NCBI GenBank assembly: GCA_020632655.1
Contig: JACKFD010000005.1
Coordinates: 1 to 64,000 of the forward strand
From: Spirochaetaceae bacterium
Lineage (GTDB): Bacteria > Myxococcota_A > UBA9160 > UBA4427
Direction of reading: 5' to 3'
Length of the DNA stretch: 64,000 nucleotides
Part shown: in pieces, positions 54,246 through 64,000 of the stretch
Position numbering within the stretch: the stretch's first letter is position 1
How the letters are laid out: the number at the start of each line of letters is the position of its first letter
The notes under the pieces: model-generated
What the model saw: only the letters and a program-made list of their open reading frames with translations
Database searches by the model: none
What the model was told of the DNA's origin: nothing
Translations under genes and position numbers: made by a program

Positions 54246-54926
54246 TCAGAGCGAAGGGATCTCGTGCAGGACGACGCTACGGCGGGGGGAGTCGACGTCG
54301 GGGAAGGTCGTGGCGTCGAAGCGGGCGAGGACCGGGAAGTCGAGGCGGGGCGTGCCCGTCCGCTGCGGATCCGCGAGCAGGATCGGCGCCTGCCTTCGCG
54401 CCTCGTCCAGCAGCCAGGCGCGCAGCCCGGTCTCGTAGAGGACGTCGGCGGCGAGCATCAGGTCCCAGCGGTCGGGGGGCGTCGCGAGGGGCGTGATCGC
54501 GACGCCGTTGTGCGCCGCGTTCAGCGTCGCGGCGCGCCGCGACACGGGGTCGAGGTCGAGGGCCAGCACCTCGGCTGCGCCCGCCCGGGCGGCGGCGATC
54601 GCGACGACGCCCGAGCCCGTACCCAGGTCGAGCACCCGGAGCCCGCGCACGCGCTCGGGATGATCGAGGAGGTGGCGGGCGAGGGCCTGTCCGCTCGCCC
54701 AGCAGAAGGCCCAGAAGGGGGGCGCCTCGCCCTCGGCCAGCTCCTGGCAGCCCGCCTCGAGGTCGACGTCGTCGTGCAGCAGCCAGAGCTCGATCTCGGG
54801 GCAGAGCGGCGGGCGACGCAGCGCGAGGCGTGCGCCGAAGGCGCCGAGGCCCGCGGCGAGCGCGGTCGGGGGGTCGCCCTCCTGCGCGCGCGCCCGGTCG
54901 ACGGTCGGGGAATCGTCGGGGGTCAC
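54246..54926 (-). CDS. class I SAM-dependent methyltransferase (PrmA/ETFBKMT-like)
   Basis: This is a 226-residue protein. The SAM-binding loop is LRVLDLGTGSGVVAIAAARAGAAEVLALDLDP. Preceding PPFWAFCWASGQALARHLLDHPE is shared with protein-lysine methyltransferases of the ETFB/PrmA group. DLMLAADVLYE is motif IV. The GTG start at 54926 overlaps the preceding stop by four bases, so it is coupled to the small membrane protein gene. Its target could be a protein or small molecule. Confidence 0.82.
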   Translation of the reverse strand: MTPDDSPTVDRARAQEGDPPTALAAGLGAFGARLALRRPPLCPEIELWLLHDDVDLEAGCQELAEGEAPPFWAFCWASGQALARHLLDHPERVRGLRVLDLGTGSGVVAIAAARAGAAEVLALDLDPVSRRAATLNAAHNGVAITPLATPPDRWDLMLAADVLYETGLRAWLLDEARRQAPILLADPQRTGTPRLDFPVLARFDATTFPDVDSPRRSVVLHEIPSL

Positions 54927-55279
54927 GACGAGAGCGTACGCCAGAGCCCGACCGACGTGAGCACGATGCCGAGCACGATCACACCGAATCCCGAGCCGCC
55001 GATCAGCGCCCAGAGGAGTACGCCGGCGCGCTCGTCGCGGGGGAGCAGGTGATGGTGCGCCGTCGGCTGGAGCCACCAGCGCGGTGGGAGTCGGCCTGCG
55101 CGGTCGAGCGCGCGATGGAGCCGCCAGTGGTACACGATCGCGGTCGGGATGCCGTATGCGAAGCCGATCGCTGCGAGTGCGAGCCCCGCGAAGATCAGCA
55201 CCTCGGCGTCGGCGTTCACGGCCAGACCGATCACGCAGAAGAGGACGACGAGGCCCAGGCCGATCAGGGATTCGGGCAT
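54923..55279 (-). CDS. small membrane protein, 118 residues
   Basis: I do not recognise this family. The protein has three or four transmembrane segments (LIGLGLVVLFCVIGLAVNA, VLIFAGLALAAIGFAYGIPTAIVY and GVLLWALIGGSGFGVIVLGIVLTSVGLW). A cytoplasmic or periplasmic loop with RWWLQPTAHHHLLPRDE lies between. The histidine cluster HHH could bind a metal or be structural. It is translationally coupled to the methyltransferase gene and 86 bases after ahcY. Confidence 0.6.
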   Translation of the reverse strand: MPESLIGLGLVVLFCVIGLAVNADAEVLIFAGLALAAIGFAYGIPTAIVYHWRLHRALDRAGRLPPRWWLQPTAHHHLLPRDERAGVLLWALIGGSGFGVIVLGIVLTSVGLWRTLSS

Positions 55280-55365
55280 GGCGCTCTCCGGCGCGCCTCG
55301 CGGGAGGCGCCCGGTCGACGGCGCACGGGACGCGTCGACCGGGCGGGCAGCCTCCGCGGCCGCGC

Positions 55366-56814
<1,449 letters not shown>

Positions 56815-56987
56815 GCGTCGTTTTCTCCTGGTGGGGCGCGTCGGAAGGAAGGGTGGGGGCCATCGGCCGTCCGCCCTCATCGGACGATGGGGCGGATTCG
56901 ACGAGTCCTCTCCGAGCGGGCGTGCCGTTCGGTGGGGATTGTCGAAGGGATTGGACGGTGGACCGCGATCGGCTCGATCGCACTCGA

Positions 56988-57034
56988 ATATCTGGATATG
57001 CGGATAAACTGGTTTATCGATCCGGTGCTGTCAA
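56988..57034 (-). promoter_or_regulatory. ahcY promoter with two dyads (possible SAH-responsive operator)
   Basis: On the minus strand TTGACA (57034-57029) is a consensus -35. The dyad GATAAAC-TG-GTTTATC (57003-57018) covers the expected -10 position. A second dyad ATATC-TG-GATAT (56988-56999) follows. Both are AT-rich in a GC-rich background and share the TG centre. Arrangement suggests repression by a dimeric regulator. ArsR-type SahR represses ahcY in other Proteobacteria, but I could not verify its motif. Confidence 0.6.
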
Positions 57035-57234
57035 GCGACGTACGGCCTGCGCGTGCGCTGCGATGACCTGGGGCTGCGCTCCGGCTGGAATCCGGAGCTT
57101 CGGGAACGCGTTCGCAGATCGGGGCGCGGGCGCAGGACGGGCTGTCACCAGGGGCCACCGCGCCCGGGAAGCGGATCGCCGTGGCGTGAGGCGGAGCGCG
57201 CGGGCCCGAGACGACCGGGCCCGATGGCGAGGCG
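57035..57234. other. intergenic region between hypothetical gene and ahcY promoter
   Basis: This 200-base stretch follows the stop of the coiled-coil protein gene on the minus strand. It holds the hairpin at 57201-57223. I see no gene or RNA motif in the rest. Confidence 0.45.
57201..57223 (-). terminator. hairpin after the coiled-coil protein gene
   Basis: Two CGGGCCCG copies (57201-57208 and 57216-57223) can pair around a 7-base loop, 12 bases past the stop codon at 57235. There is no U-tract, so the strength is uncertain. Confidence 0.35.
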
Positions 57235-58407
57235 TCAGCGCAGTAGCGCCGCCACGACGAAGGCGGCCGTCACGAGCGAGAAGAAGACCGCCCCGACCAG
57301 CCAGCGAAGGGTGCGGGTCTGGGCGAGGAAGGCGGACTCGAGACGGCGCTGCTGCTCGCCGACCTGGAGCAGCGCCTCCTGGATCTCGCCGAGGGCGCCG
57401 AGCTGCTCCTCGATCTCCCAGAGCTGCGTGAGACGCTGGTCGATGTGGTCGGAGCGGCCCGTGAGCTCGGCGTGGCTGCGTTCGAGCTTCGCCTCGACCG
57501 AGACCAGCGCCTGGAGCAGCGGCTCCATCACGCGCTTCTCGATCACCTCGACCGCAGGCAGGGCCGGCTCGGCCGGGGCCGGCTGGGACTCGCGACGCGG
57601 GCGCGGGCGCGCGGGCAGGCTCGCACTCGCGCCCGCGGTCACGGCGACGGGCGCGGGCTCGGCGCGGGAAGGGGCCGGCGCCGACGCGGTTCGCGCCGGG
57701 GTCTCCTCCTCGTCGTGCTCCCGACCGCGCCGGCCGAGTCGACCGAGCGCGATGCGGCGCCAGAACGAAGGCCGCGGGGTCTCGGCGGGCGCGCGCCGGG
57801 GGCCGCGATCGCCCGGGAGCGCGAGTCCGCGGGGTACCGCGGAGGCCTCCGGGCCGGTCGTCGAGCCCGTCTTCGTGCTGCTCGCCGCGGCACCGGTCGC
57901 GGGCGTTCGCGGGGGTCTCGGGCTCGATCCGGCGGCGGACGTCGCATCGCGAGTCGCGCTCCGGTCCGCCCGGACATCGTCCCTCTCCTCCGGCGCTTCG
58001 TCGTCGCGCGCGGCGGCGGACGACGAACGGGCGCTCGGTGCGTGGGTCCGCCATCGCCCGCCGGCCCCGCTCGCCGTGCTCCCCTCGGCCTCGTTCACGC
58101 CGACCTCCTCTCGCTGCGTCCGCTGGATCGCTCGTTCGATCAGGCTCGACGAGGTGGATGCACGCGACTCGTCACCGACCGGTCGTGACGTCTGCTCCGT
58201 CGCCTCGCTCGCCACCCGGCGGCTCGCGGAGCCGTCGTCGAGCGGACGGCGCGACCAGCGCGCGCCCGCAGGCGCACGCGTCTCGCGGACCGCGATCCCC
58301 TCTTCGCCGATCGATGCCTCGATCGAAGGCCCATCGGGCAGCACGAGCTCGGTCGACCTCTCGGAGATCTCCGTTCCGCGTGCCGTCGACCCAGCCGGCT
58401 CGGCCAT
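57235..58407 (-). CDS. hypothetical protein with disordered N-terminus, coiled coil and C-terminal membrane anchor
   Basis: I do not recognise this 390-residue protein. Residues 1-250 are low-complexity, rich in Ser, Arg, Pro and Ala, and probably disordered. A predicted coiled coil (about 283-355) contains EVIEKRVMEPLLQALVSVEAKLERSHAEL and RLTQLWEIEEQLGALGEIQEALL. The C-terminal LVGAVFFSLVTAAFVVAALL anchors it in the membrane. The ATG at 58407 follows a G-rich run; an ATG at 58419 is equally possible. It may be a membrane-tethered scaffold. Confidence 0.6.
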   Translation of the reverse strand: MAEPAGSTARGTEISERSTELVLPDGPSIEASIGEEGIAVRETRAPAGARWSRRPLDDGSASRRVASEATEQTSRPVGDESRASTSSSLIERAIQRTQREEVGVNEAEGSTASGAGGRWRTHAPSARSSSAAARDDEAPEERDDVRADRSATRDATSAAGSSPRPPRTPATGAAASSTKTGSTTGPEASAVPRGLALPGDRGPRRAPAETPRPSFWRRIALGRLGRRGREHDEEETPARTASAPAPSRAEPAPVAVTAGASASLPARPRPRRESQPAPAEPALPAVEVIEKRVMEPLLQALVSVEAKLERSHAELTGRSDHIDQRLTQLWEIEEQLGALGEIQEALLQVGEQQRRLESAFLAQTRTLRWLVGAVFFSLVTAAFVVAALLR

Positions 58408-58513
58408 CTGGCCCCCCATCCAAGCGCAAGCGGCGCGCTCATCATACAAGCGAGACGGCACGCACGCCCCCCGCCCGACGATGTGAAGGCGCTCCGACGC
58501 GGACCCGAAGCGC

Positions 58514-59290
58514 ATGCGATCGTGGTTTCGCCGGAGGTCGGGGCTAGACTCCCGCGCCGTGGACCGACGCATCGAGCTCGATGGCTGCGTGAACTTCCGG
58601 GACCTCGGTGGCTATCCCACTTCGAGTGGTGGGCAGCTGCGTTGGCGCGTGCTCTTCCGCAGCGACGCGCTCCATGCGCTGAGCCCGGCCGACGTGGGCC
58701 GGCTGCGCGGGGCGCTCGGCCTCAGCGACGTGGTCGACCTCCGCTCGAGCTTCGAGCTCGCGAACGAAGGCCGCGGACCGCTCGAGCACGAGCCCGTCGC
58801 CTTCCACCACACGCCGCTCTTCGACGGCGACACCCGCGGCGCGGACCACGAGGCGGCGCGCGATCTCACGCTCGGCGCGCGTTATCTCGGCATGCTGGCG
58901 ATGGCCCAGGGACCGATCGCGCGGGTCGTCAAGATCCTCTCGGAGGCGAAGGGCAGCGCGGTCTACCACTGCGCCGCGGGCAAGGACCGGACCGGCGTGA
59001 TCTCGGCCGTGGTGCTCGGCGCGCTGGGCGTCGACGACGAGGTGATCGTGGCCGACTACGCCCTCTCCGCCGAGCGGATCGACGCCATCATCGCCCGCGT
59101 GATGAGCATGAAGGGCTACGAGGACACGCTCAAGGACATGCCCGAGGACACGTTGCACGCGAGGCCGGAGTCGATGGAGGAGGTGCTCTCGGGCGTCGCC
59201 TCGCGATGGGGCTCGATGGAGGGCTACCTGCGCGAGGCGGGGCTCGACGACGCGGTCTTCGAACGACTCCGCGCCAAATGCCTCGCTTGA
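58514..59290 (+). CDS. tyrosine phosphatase-like protein (PTP, Y_phosphatase3-type)
   Basis: This 258-residue protein has the phosphatase loop H152-C153-A-A-G-K-D-R159-T-G. The early segment GCVNFRDLGGYPT and the VDLRSSFELANEG segment are typical of atypical dual-specificity phosphatases such as MptpB and LipA. These remove phosphate from proteins or phosphoinositides. A GTG at 58559 is an alternative start. It may reverse Ser/Thr/Tyr signalling in a cell that also has the kinase at 23.4 kb. It is divergent from the coiled-coil protein gene. Confidence 0.85.
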   Translation: MRSWFRRRSGLDSRAVDRRIELDGCVNFRDLGGYPTSSGGQLRWRVLFRSDALHALSPADVGRLRGALGLSDVVDLRSSFELANEGRGPLEHEPVAFHHTPLFDGDTRGADHEAARDLTLGARYLGMLAMAQGPIARVVKILSEAKGSAVYHCAAGKDRTGVISAVVLGALGVDDEVIVADYALSAERIDAIIARVMSMKGYEDTLKDMPEDTLHARPESMEEVLSGVASRWGSMEGYLREAGLDDAVFERLRAKCLA

Positions 59291-59327
59291 GCGGGCGCGC
59301 GCCACGCGCGTCGCGTCGGTTTCCGAC

Positions 59328-60287
59328 TCAGGCTCCGCCCCGCGACGACGCCTCCGCGATCAACGGCCGCATCTCGTCGGGCTGCACGTCGTAGGCGCGG
59401 CCGCAGAACTCGCAGACGATCTCCTGACTGCGATCCTCCGCGACGAGCTCCTCGAGCTCGAAGCGTTCGAGCAGCGCGAGCGTCCGCACGGCGCGCTCCC
59501 GGGTACATGGGCAGTGGAAGCAGGGCGCCATCGCGTGCCGTTCGCGCGTGCCGAGTCCGTCGAGCAACCGATCGATCAGCATGTCCGCGTCGAGTCGGTC
59601 TTCGAGCATGCGCGCGAGCCCGGGCAGGTTGGCGACGTTCTGCTCGACCTGTGAGAGCTCTTCGTCCGTCGCTCCCGGCAGCGCCTGCACCAGGAATCCG
59701 CAGGCGCCGACGTCCTCGCCCCCGCGTCCGAGCGCGACACCGAGTCCCATCGCCGACGGCGTCTGCTCACTCTCGCTCAGGTAGAGCGTGAGATCGCCCG
59801 CGACCTCGCCCGAGACGAGCGGCACCGTGCCCGTGTAGGGCGAGCGCCAGCGCGGGCGATGGCGGACGACGTTGAGCGGCCCCATGCCGACGGCGCGGGC
59901 GATGTCCGGCGCCCCGTCCGCGAGCACGCAATCCGTCGCCGGGTGCTGGACCGTGCCGCGCACGCGCGCCCGGCTGTCCGCGATCGCGGTCATGCTGCCG
60001 AGCGGTCCATCGCCCCGGAACTGCAGCTGCACCGACTCGACGTTCGCCTCGTCGGCATCGTCCGCCGCGCTGCCCACCGCGATCAGCAATGCGCCCATCA
60101 GCGCGCGGCCCAGCGCGTTCGCCGCCGTCGGCGCGAAGGGCCGCAGGCCGAGGGCCTCGGACACGAGCCCGCTCGCCATCACGACCTTCACGCCGATCGT
60201 GCCGCCCGTGGAGATCGTGCGCAGCAGCACGTCGGGGCCGGTCGAGGCGCGCGGCGCGGGGCCGGTCGGCGGGGGAGGCGGACTCAT
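59328..60287 (-). CDS. hslO: Hsp33 redox-activated chaperone
   Basis: Hsp33 holds unfolding proteins during oxidative stress. This 319-residue protein has the N-terminal domain with an HslO-type opening (DVLLRTISTGGTIGVKVVMA). The C-terminal zinc switch comprises C256-F-H-C259-P-C261 and C292-E-F-C295. The usual pattern is C-x-C plus C-x-x-C, so C256 is extra. The frame is open further upstream, but ATG 60287 fits. It lies 44 bases after the DHFR gene on the same strand. Confidence 0.87.
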   Translation of the reverse strand: MSPPPPPTGPAPRASTGPDVLLRTISTGGTIGVKVVMASGLVSEALGLRPFAPTAANALGRALMGALLIAVGSAADDADEANVESVQLQFRGDGPLGSMTAIADSRARVRGTVQHPATDCVLADGAPDIARAVGMGPLNVVRHRPRWRSPYTGTVPLVSGEVAGDLTLYLSESEQTPSAMGLGVALGRGGEDVGACGFLVQALPGATDEELSQVEQNVANLPGLARMLEDRLDADMLIDRLLDGLGTRERHAMAPCFHCPCTRERAVRTLALLERFELEELVAEDRSQEIVCEFCGRAYDVQPDEMRPLIAEASSRGGA

Positions 60288-60331
60288 GGCCGCCGAGCAT
60301 AGCGGCCGCTCGAACGTCGGCCCGACTCTCG

Positions 60332-60823
60332 CTACCGGCGCTCCCAGGTCTCGATCGCGAAGGCGTGGGCGTGGCGTTCGTCGATCGGATGGGGCTCGCG
60401 TCGGACGAGGCGCCAGGTCTTCTCGTCGAGTGCCGGGAAGAAGGTGTCGCCCTCCGGCTCGGCTTCGACGAGCGTGCGGTAGACGCGCGAGGCGAGGGCG
60501 AGTCCGTCGCGGTAGAGCGCCTCGCCGCCGACGATGAAGCACTCGGCGAAGCCGCGTTCGCGCGCGAGTGCGAGGGCGGCCTCGAGGTCGGGCAGGAACT
60601 CGACCTCGGGCACGGGGTCGTGCGGGCGTCGCGTCAGCACGAGATTGAGTCGCCGGGGCAGCGCGCGGCCGATCGACTCGAAGGTCCTGCGCCCGAGCAC
60701 GATGCAATGGCCGGTCGTGAGCTCGCGGAAGAAGCGTTGGTCGTCGGGCAGACGCCAGGGGATGCCGCCCTGATGGCCGATCACGCCGTTGCGCGCGGCG
60801 GCGACGACGAGCGAGACGCGCAT
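60332..60823 (-). CDS. folA: dihydrofolate reductase
   Basis: This enzyme reduces dihydrofolate to tetrahydrofolate with NADPH. The 163-residue protein has VVAAARNGVIGHQGGIPWRLPDD (active-site D28-type acid and W/P), GRRTFESIG and FIVGGEALYRDGL. It follows thyA by 7 bases, so both are one operon that keeps folate cycling for dTMP synthesis. Residue counts match bacterial DHFR, with no insertions. Confidence 0.93.
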   Translation of the reverse strand: MRVSLVVAAARNGVIGHQGGIPWRLPDDQRFFRELTTGHCIVLGRRTFESIGRALPRRLNLVLTRRPHDPVPEVEFLPDLEAALALARERGFAECFIVGGEALYRDGLALASRVYRTLVEAEPEGDTFFPALDEKTWRLVRREPHPIDERHAHAFAIETWERR

Positions 60824-60830
60824 CTCGGAG

Positions 60831-61652
<822 letters not shown>

Positions 61653-61742
61653 CGCGGGGAACCCCTGACTTGAGCGCGGCGAGTCTACCCGTCCCCGGAA
61701 CCCCGGGCCACGATTCCCGTGCGCTGCGGCGGTGCGAACGGA

Positions 61743-63458
61743 TCAGGCTTCGAGCGGGTCGTCGTCGAGGAAGTAGTTGAATCCCTCGGACTCCTCGCCG
61801 TGCAGCAGCTCGTAGGCGTGGGCGGGGCTCTCGGACTCGAAGAGCTGCTCCTGGAAGGCGCGGTCGCTGCCGACGGTGCGGGCCAGGGCGGCGAGCACCT
61901 GGAGATGTCGATCGCGCTCCTCGGGCGCCGTGCCGAGCAGGACCATGCAATGGACGGGCTGCCCGTCGGGCGTGTCGAAGGCGAGCCCCCGCCGCGAGAG
62001 CACCATCACACCGGCCATCGCCTCGCCCTCCGGCAGGATGCCGTGGGGCACGGCAAGGCCACCGCCCAGGCAGGTCGACCCGAGCCGCTCCCGCTCGAGC
62101 ACGTTCTCGAGCAGCGCCTCCCGATCCACCCCACGCAGGTCGTGCGTGCGGAGCATCATGTCGACGAGACGGGCGATCGCGATCTCCTTCGTGGGTGCGC
62201 CGAAGTCCGTGAGGATGTGCTCCTCCTGCAGGAAGTCGATCAGACGCAGACGGTCGCGGCCGATCTCGCCCGCACGACCGAGGGCATGCCGCGTCAGGAT
62301 CGGGCCGACGATCTCGTTGATCGTGACGACGGTGAGGACGACGGCGGCGAAGATCCCCGCGACGTCGGCGAAGCGCGCGTCCTCCTGGATCAGGATCACG
62401 AGGCCGACGGCCACGCCTGCCTGCGGGATCAGCGCGAGCCCGAGATTCCTGCGGACACGATCGGTCGCACCGGCCAGACGCAACGCCAGGTCGGCGGAGA
62501 GCAGCTTGCCCGCGGAGCGGGCGCCGAAATAGAGGACCACGAGCAGCAGCGCCTGCTCGAGATGCTCGAAGGAGAGGTGCATCCCGGCGAGCGTGAAGAA
62601 CACGGTCAGGATGGCGGGCTCGAAGTTCGCGAAGACCGAGTCGACCAGGTGGCTCCGGCTGTGGGCGACGTTGCTCTGGACGGCGCCGAGCACCAGACAG
62701 GCGAGCATCGGAGACACGTCGAGCGCCGTCGCCAGGCCCGAGGTCAGGACGAGGGCGACGACCGCGGCCGTGGCGAGCCGGTCCGGTCCGATCGCGAGTC
62801 GCGTCACCCGGTCGAGCGCGAGCGCCGCCAGCGCGCCGAGCGCGACGGGGCCACCGAGCTGCGCGAGCAGGCCCGCCAGGAGGGGCTCACCGCTCGCCGC
62901 ACCCCGTTCGCTCGCTGCGAGCCAGGCGCGACAGATCTCGAAGAGCACGATGCAGGCGGTGTTGTTGAGCGCGACCGCGGCGATCAACGTCTTGACGAAG
63001 ACGCCCTTCGAACGGGTCTCGCGAACGAGCGCCACGATCGTCGCGGGTGCCGTCGCGATCGACACCGCGCCGAAGAGCAGGGCCAGCTCGAAGGGGGCCC
63101 CGCCGAGAGCCCAGGCGGCCGCCGTCACGAGCAGCGGCGTGATCGTCGACTCCGCGACGAGCAGGTAGGAGAGACGGCGCAGCGCGTTGCGCAGTCGCGG
63201 GAGATGCAGGTGCGCACCGACCGTCGCGGCGATCAGGCCGAGGGCGACGTCCGTGAGGGGCTCGAGTCCGTCGAGGGAGTCCTTCGAGAACACGCCGAGC
63301 CCGGCGCCGCCGATCAGGACGCCGCCGACGATCTGGCCCGTGATCCCTGGCAGCCGGACGCGCCGCGCGAGCGCGCCGAAGACGCTGCCCGCGAGCAGCA
63401 CGACGGCGAGCAGCAGCAGCGGCTCGGCGTGGTGCAGCGCCTCGAGCAGGGCCTCCAT
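61743..63458 (-). CDS. cation/proton antiporter fused to a PTS EIIA-like domain
   Basis: This is a 571-residue CPA2-type antiporter. Residues 1-390 have about 12 transmembrane segments. GITGQIVGGVLIGGAGLGVF and the broken-helix-like LFGAVSIATAPATIVALVRETRSKG sit in the core. Residues 415-560 form a PtsN-type EIIA domain. ILTDFGAPTKEIAIARLVDMM leads to STCLGGGLAVPHG, whose histidine is the phosphorylation site. KHAYELLH-like segments close the domain. Control of transport by PTS(Ntr)-like phosphorylation is the probable sense. Confidence 0.85.
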   Translation of the reverse strand: MEALLEALHHAEPLLLLAVVLLAGSVFGALARRVRLPGITGQIVGGVLIGGAGLGVFSKDSLDGLEPLTDVALGLIAATVGAHLHLPRLRNALRRLSYLLVAESTITPLLVTAAAWALGGAPFELALLFGAVSIATAPATIVALVRETRSKGVFVKTLIAAVALNNTACIVLFEICRAWLAASERGAASGEPLLAGLLAQLGGPVALGALAALALDRVTRLAIGPDRLATAAVVALVLTSGLATALDVSPMLACLVLGAVQSNVAHSRSHLVDSVFANFEPAILTVFFTLAGMHLSFEHLEQALLLVVLYFGARSAGKLLSADLALRLAGATDRVRRNLGLALIPQAGVAVGLVILIQEDARFADVAGIFAAVVLTVVTINEIVGPILTRHALGRAGEIGRDRLRLIDFLQEEHILTDFGAPTKEIAIARLVDMMLRTHDLRGVDREALLENVLERERLGSTCLGGGLAVPHGILPEGEAMAGVMVLSRRGLAFDTPDGQPVHCMVLLGTAPEERDRHLQVLAALARTVGSDRAFQEQLFESESPAHAYELLHGEESEGFNYFLDDDPLEA

Positions 63459-63465
63459 CGCGTGT

Positions 63466-64000
63466 CTATCCCGCCGCGCCGCCCTCGACCAGATTGGCGA
63501 GCACGCCGAAGCCGCCCGTGTACGTCCCGATCAGGCTGCCGAGGGTCGAGAGTACGAAGACGAGGAAGATGCGCATCAGACGGCTCTTCCACCAGCGGGA
63601 CGGGACGGCCAGGTCGTCGCCGACGCTGCCGAAGTCGGAGACGCGCGGCGGCGTCGTCCAGAGCTGCGCGAAGGCCGCGACGTAGCCCGCGCCGATCAGC
63701 GGCGTGAGGCTCGTGAAGGGCGCCGACAGCGCCGCCGCGGCGATCGTGAGCGGATGCCCGAGCGCGAGGAGGGCGCCGAGCCCGCTCGGGATCGCGTTGG
63801 CGAGGAACCAGAGGAGCGCATTCTCCCCCGCGGCCTCGGGTCCTTGTGTGAAGGCGATCGCGACGATCGAGCCGACGATCACGAGCGGGATCGACCAGCC
63901 GACCACCTTCCAGACGGGGGAGGCGGGCGGGATCGCCTTGATCGCCTCGAGATCCGTGCGCTCCTCGCGTTCGAGGCGCGCCTTCATGCCCTCGATGTGG
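63466..64000 (-). CDS. TraB/PrgY family membrane protein (5' part outside window)
   Basis: This is the C-terminal part of a TraB-family protein. The frame stays open to the window edge (HIEGMKARLEREE and onward). Visible are two or three transmembrane segments in the LVIVGSIVAIAF and ALGHPLTIAAAALSAPFTSLTPLIGAGYVAAF regions. LMRIFLVFVLSTLGSLIGTYTGG is typical of TraB. In Enterococcus, TraB/PrgY inhibits pheromone activity; bacterial homologues have no proven role. The N-terminal GumN-like catalytic half lies outside the window. It ends 7 bases before the antiporter gene starts, so both are co-transcribed. Confidence 0.82.
   Translation of the reverse strand, partial: HIEGMKARLEREERTDLEAIKAIPPASPVWKVVGWSIPLVIVGSIVAIAFTQGPEAAGENALLWFLANAIPSGLGALLALGHPLTIAAAALSAPFTSLTPLIGAGYVAAFAQLWTTPPRVSDFGSVGDDLAVPSRWWKSRLMRIFLVFVLSTLGSLIGTYTGGFGVLANLVEGGAAG

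Noticed and set aside
56815..56987. SAH or SAM riboswitch upstream of ahcY
   Set aside because: I found no recognisable pseudoknot core by eye; the dyads at the promoter explain regulation better. A covariance-model search would settle it.

Overview
This window is very GC-rich (by eye roughly 65-72 %) and densely packed. Gene content points to a deltaproteobacterial or Myxococcota-like Gram-negative bacterium. The evidence is an RHS/SpvB giant secreted protein, an FHA plus Ser/Thr kinase pair, a PEP-CTERM exported protein, a Bdellovibrio-type histone-fold protein, and many short-chain dehydrogenases, a CoA transferase, a sulfatase and a sulfotransferase. This lineage call is an inference, since no rRNA or marker alignment was possible. 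No rRNA, tRNA, CRISPR array, transposase or phage gene was seen.

Region 1 (1-9.5 kb) is a nitrogen-oxide and metal island. It holds the end of nnrS, a convergent nsrR repressor gene and, divergent from nsrR, a tight run of a diheme cytochrome c, a cytochrome c/blue copper oxidase fusion, nirK, a CusB-like adaptor and a CusA-like RND pump. The first four correspond to the ncgABC-nirK cluster of Nitrosomonas, with two of its proteins fused into one. Base composition looks slightly less GC-rich here than in the rest of the window.

Region 2 (9.4-14.9 kb) has a degenerate-looking monooxygenase-like ORF, a family III CoA transferase with permuted halves, and a divergent citrate synthase with an N-terminal helix-turn-helix. 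The last two share an AT-rich intergenic operator of two dyads. An ABC-F ATPase with a long hairpin in its leader follows.

Region 3 (14.9-24.6 kb) is a co-directional block. It contains a 2351-residue Sec-exported SpvB/FG-GAP/RHS protein, an overlapping membrane-anchored partner (possible immunity protein), a small FHA protein and a membrane Ser/Thr kinase.

Region 4 (24.7-39.8 kb) is mixed. It has a DUF411 copper-type protein, SRPBCC and DUF1214 proteins, a PEP-CTERM protein, and a DUF4382 lipoprotein whose ribosome binding site lies in a hairpin. A sulfatase, sulfotransferase and MMPL exporter follow on one strand, then cupin, PilZ, epoxide-hydrolase-like and MazG genes.

Region 5 (39.8-64 kb) is mostly housekeeping: FKBP isomerase, UvrA, a mechanosensitive channel, PP2C phosphatase, histone-fold protein, amidohydrolase with GluQRS, metallophosphoesterase, GST, quinone reductase and IsdG-like monooxygenase. 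AhcY (with a clear promoter/operator), a PTP-like phosphatase, Hsp33, DHFR, ThyA, an antiporter fused to a PTS EIIA domain and the C-terminal part of a TraB-family protein complete it. Long antisense ORFs are everywhere, as expected at this GC content, and are not annotated.
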